Shown piece after piece: positions 62,548-64,000 of a stretch of 64,000 bases of DNA (position 1 is the stretch's first letter; each line of letters opens with the position of its first letter). The translations under genes and the position numbers were made by a program. Source of the stretch: Betaproteobacteria bacterium Ga0077523 (GTDB taxonomy: Bacteria; Pseudomonadota; Gammaproteobacteria; Burkholderiales; Ga0077523); assembly GCA_001464695.1 (NCBI GenBank), contig LNDQ01000058.1, positions 21,228 through 85,227 of the forward strand, read 5' to 3'. The notes beneath the pieces were generated by a model, which was not told the origin of the DNA, ran no database searches, and saw only the letters and a program-made list of their open reading frames with translations.

Positions 62548-63252
62548 TCAGCGCTTCAGGCTCTCGGTCCAGACGTCGTAGAGGCGCGCGGCCACGCCAT
62601 GCAGTTCGTCCAGCTTGCGCTGGGCGTCTGCCTTCATTTCGGCTTCCGTCTGCACGGACGGACCACGGTTCGCGGCAATTTCGTCCTGCCCGTCGCGGCA
62701 CCAGTTGTCGATCATGCGCTCGGTCATCTCGACGTGGCATTGCATGCCCAGATGAGGACCGATCGCGAACCCCTGGTTCGAACAGTAGGGGCTCGACATC
62801 AGCCTGGTCGCGTCCGGCGGCAGCGAAAACGTCTCGCCGTGCCACTGGAAGGTCTCGAACGAGCGGATATCGCCGAACCACTTCCTGGCGATCGGATTGT
62901 CCTCGACCTTCACCGCGCCCCAGCCGATCTCCTTGATCGGATTGCGCGTGACCACGCCGCCCAGTGCCTTCGAGATCAGTTGACCGCCCAGACAATGACC
63001 CAGGGTCGGCACGTTCTCGGCCGCTGCCTTGCGGATCAACTCGAGCACCTTGGGGATCCACGGCAGGTCGTCGTTGACGCTCATGGGGCCCCCCATGAAC
63101 ACGAGGCCGGCATAGTCGCCCGGGCTCGCCGGCACCGGCTCCCCCGCATCCAGGGCGATCAGTTTCCACGGTACGCTTCGTGCATCGAGGTAGTCACCGA
63201 AGTACCCGGGTCCTTCAGTGGGAGAGTGACGGAAGATGGCGACTGGCTTCAT
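62548..63252 (-). CDS. Class I glutamine amidotransferase-like protein
   Basis: A 234-residue stand-alone GATase domain. It has the nucleophile Cys in LGHCLGGQLISKALGG and His/Glu in GMQCHVEMTERM, with the oxyanion strand LVFMGGPMSVND. This type resembles GuaA-N/YfeJ-like proteins that hydrolyse glutamine or gamma-glutamyl compounds. The substrate is unknown. Its ATG at 63252 overlaps the divergent protease start by two bases. Confidence 0.88.
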   Translation of the reverse strand: MKPVAIFRHSPTEGPGYFGDYLDARSVPWKLIALDAGEPVPASPGDYAGLVFMGGPMSVNDDLPWIPKVLELIRKAAAENVPTLGHCLGGQLISKALGGVVTRNPIKEIGWGAVKVEDNPIARKWFGDIRSFETFQWHGETFSLPPDATRLMSSPYCSNQGFAIGPHLGMQCHVEMTERMIDNWCRDGQDEIAANRGPSVQTEAEMKADAQRKLDELHGVAARLYDVWTESLKR

Positions 63253-63919
63253 GCCTCGGCTTTCGTGGGGATCGACGGCGCGCCATGGTATTTCATGGGC
63301 CGTAGCGTGGCTATTGTTGACGCTGCCCGCGCATGCGGTGGACGTCACGGTCGTGGGCCTCACCAACGGCAAGGCCATCGTGTCCGTGAACGGCGGGCGC
63401 CCCAAAACGCTGTCGGCCGGCGACGTCGGCCCGGAGGGCGTTAAATTGATCAGCGCCACGTCGGAATCGGCCGTGCTCGAGATCGACGGCAAGCGCCGCA
63501 CCCTCACCATGGGCCAGGGCATCACCACCAATTTCGAGTCCACCGGCCGGTCGAAGGTGATCCTCAACGCCGACGGGACCGGCCACTACCTGACCTCGGG
63601 CACCATCAACGGCGGGCAGGTGAAGTTCCTGGTCGACACCGGTGCCACCATGGTCTCCATGGGCACCTCCGATGCGCGCCGCCTCGGGATCGAGTACCTC
63701 ACCGGCGTACGCGGCTCAAGCAACACAGCCAATGGCGTGGCCACCGTGTATCACGTGAAGCTCGATTCCGTGCGCGTCGGCACGATCACCATGCGCAACG
63801 TCGATGGTGTGGTGCACGAGAACTCGGACATGCCGTTCGTGCTGCTCGGGATGAGCTTTCTCGGCCGGCTGGAACTGAAGCACGAGGGCCGCACGCTGAC
63901 GATGATGCAGCGGTTCTAG
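63251..63919 (+). CDS. Retropepsin-like aspartic protease (TIGR02281 type)
   Basis: About 222 residues. A signal peptide-like start (SWAVAWLLLTLPAHA) is followed by a short beta region and a single-lobed aspartic protease domain with the active-site KFLVDTGATMVSMG and the flap region SNTANGVATVYHV, then MPFVLLGMSFLGRL. Members act as homodimers in the periplasm. The start may be 63251 or 63236 in the same frame; both overlap the divergent GATase start. Substrates are unknown. Confidence 0.85.
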   Translation: MPRLSWGSTARHGISWAVAWLLLTLPAHAVDVTVVGLTNGKAIVSVNGGRPKTLSAGDVGPEGVKLISATSESAVLEIDGKRRTLTMGQGITTNFESTGRSKVILNADGTGHYLTSGTINGGQVKFLVDTGATMVSMGTSDARRLGIEYLTGVRGSSNTANGVATVYHVKLDSVRVGTITMRNVDGVVHENSDMPFVLLGMSFLGRLELKHEGRTLTMMQRF

Positions 63920-63929
63920 GCACCGGCCA

Positions 63930-64000
63930 GCCCCCACCCCAACCCTCCCCCGGCAAAGCCGGGAGAGGGAGCTGTACACCCCTTCCCCCGGCTGCGCCGG
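63930..64000. repeat. Repeat family B, copy 2 (inverse), at the window edge
   Basis: Contains GCCCCCACCCCAACCCTCCC, CCGGCAAAGCCGGGAGAGGG, TGTACA and CCCCTTCCCCCGGC, the reverse complement of the family B element at 45195-45270. It may continue beyond position 64000. Confidence 0.75.

Overview
The window is about 66% GC and looks like a chromosomal segment of a betaproteobacterium (Burkholderiales in the broad sense, possibly a metagenome-assembled genome). Pointers are: elongation factor P with Arg32 paired with the rhamnosyltransferase EarP; a beta-proteobacterial proteasome homologue (BPH) behind argG; a complete minor-pilin/PilY1 operon; a PEP-CTERM protein; and dispersed GC-rich palindromic intergenic repeats of the kind common in Burkholderiales. 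No prophage, transposase, CRISPR array or rRNA was seen. One tRNA (Thr, CGT) is present.

Layout. 1-3.5 kb: a leftward operon of a NIPSNAP protein, a two-subunit CoA-transferase and the start of an octaheme cytochrome c that runs off the left edge. 3.6-9.7 kb: an OmpA-domain protein with a huge Gly/Ala linker, then rightward dsbD, a periplasmic redoxin, earP and efp. 9.8-14.4 kb: mixed small genes (Rap1a/Tai-like protein, apt, a micro-ORF, a lipoprotein, a VOC protein, LysR, an adhesin-E-like protein, a carboxylesterase). 14.5-24.2 kb: a leftward block with a 519-aa conserved protein, an Atg22-type MFS carrier, a TRAP transporter (TatT, DctP, DctQM; dctP carries an apparent frameshift), a CaiB-type CoA-transferase and an N-acyl-D-amino-acid deacylase. 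24.3-29.9 kb: YqhA, cytochrome c, an enolase-superfamily enzyme, a second Rap1a/Tai-like protein, tRNA-Thr, two enoyl-CoA hydratase paralogues and a Fur-family regulator. 30.4-37.8 kb: type IV pilus minor-pilin operon pilE-fimT-pilV-pilW-pilX-pilY1. 37.9-45.1 kb: housekeeping ispH, lspA, ileS, ribF and murJ (leftward) and rpsT (rightward).

45.3-54.5 kb is the most interesting part. It is a seven-gene leftward operon encoding a Rieske dioxygenase (alpha and beta), a radical SAM protein, an MBOAT-SGNH fusion, a carrier protein, a stand-alone adenylation domain and an acyl-CoA dehydrogenase. The adenylation pocket reads D-L-L-Y-F-A-L-V-C-K, nearly the code I recall for proline-activating enzymes of pyrrole pathways (PltF/RedM). 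The dehydrogenase has its catalytic Glu where prolyl-carrier dehydrogenases have it. The trio should therefore make pyrrole-2-carboxyl-S-carrier. Adenylation + carrier + MBOAT + SGNH is also the parts list of the Dlt teichoic-acid D-alanylation system, so I propose a Dlt-like machine that moves a pyrrolyl (or prolyl) group to an acceptor outside the cytoplasm. This is inference and I know of no described equivalent.

55.3-60.4 kb: rightward arginine genes argD, argF, argG with a MORN protein between argF and argG, followed by BPH (overlapping argG) and yajQ. A terminator-like hairpin lies in the argD leader. 60.5-64 kb: a protein with a LuxR-type HTH, a PEP-CTERM protein, a class I glutamine amidotransferase and a retropepsin-like protease, ending in a palindromic repeat that also occurs inverted at 45.2 kb.
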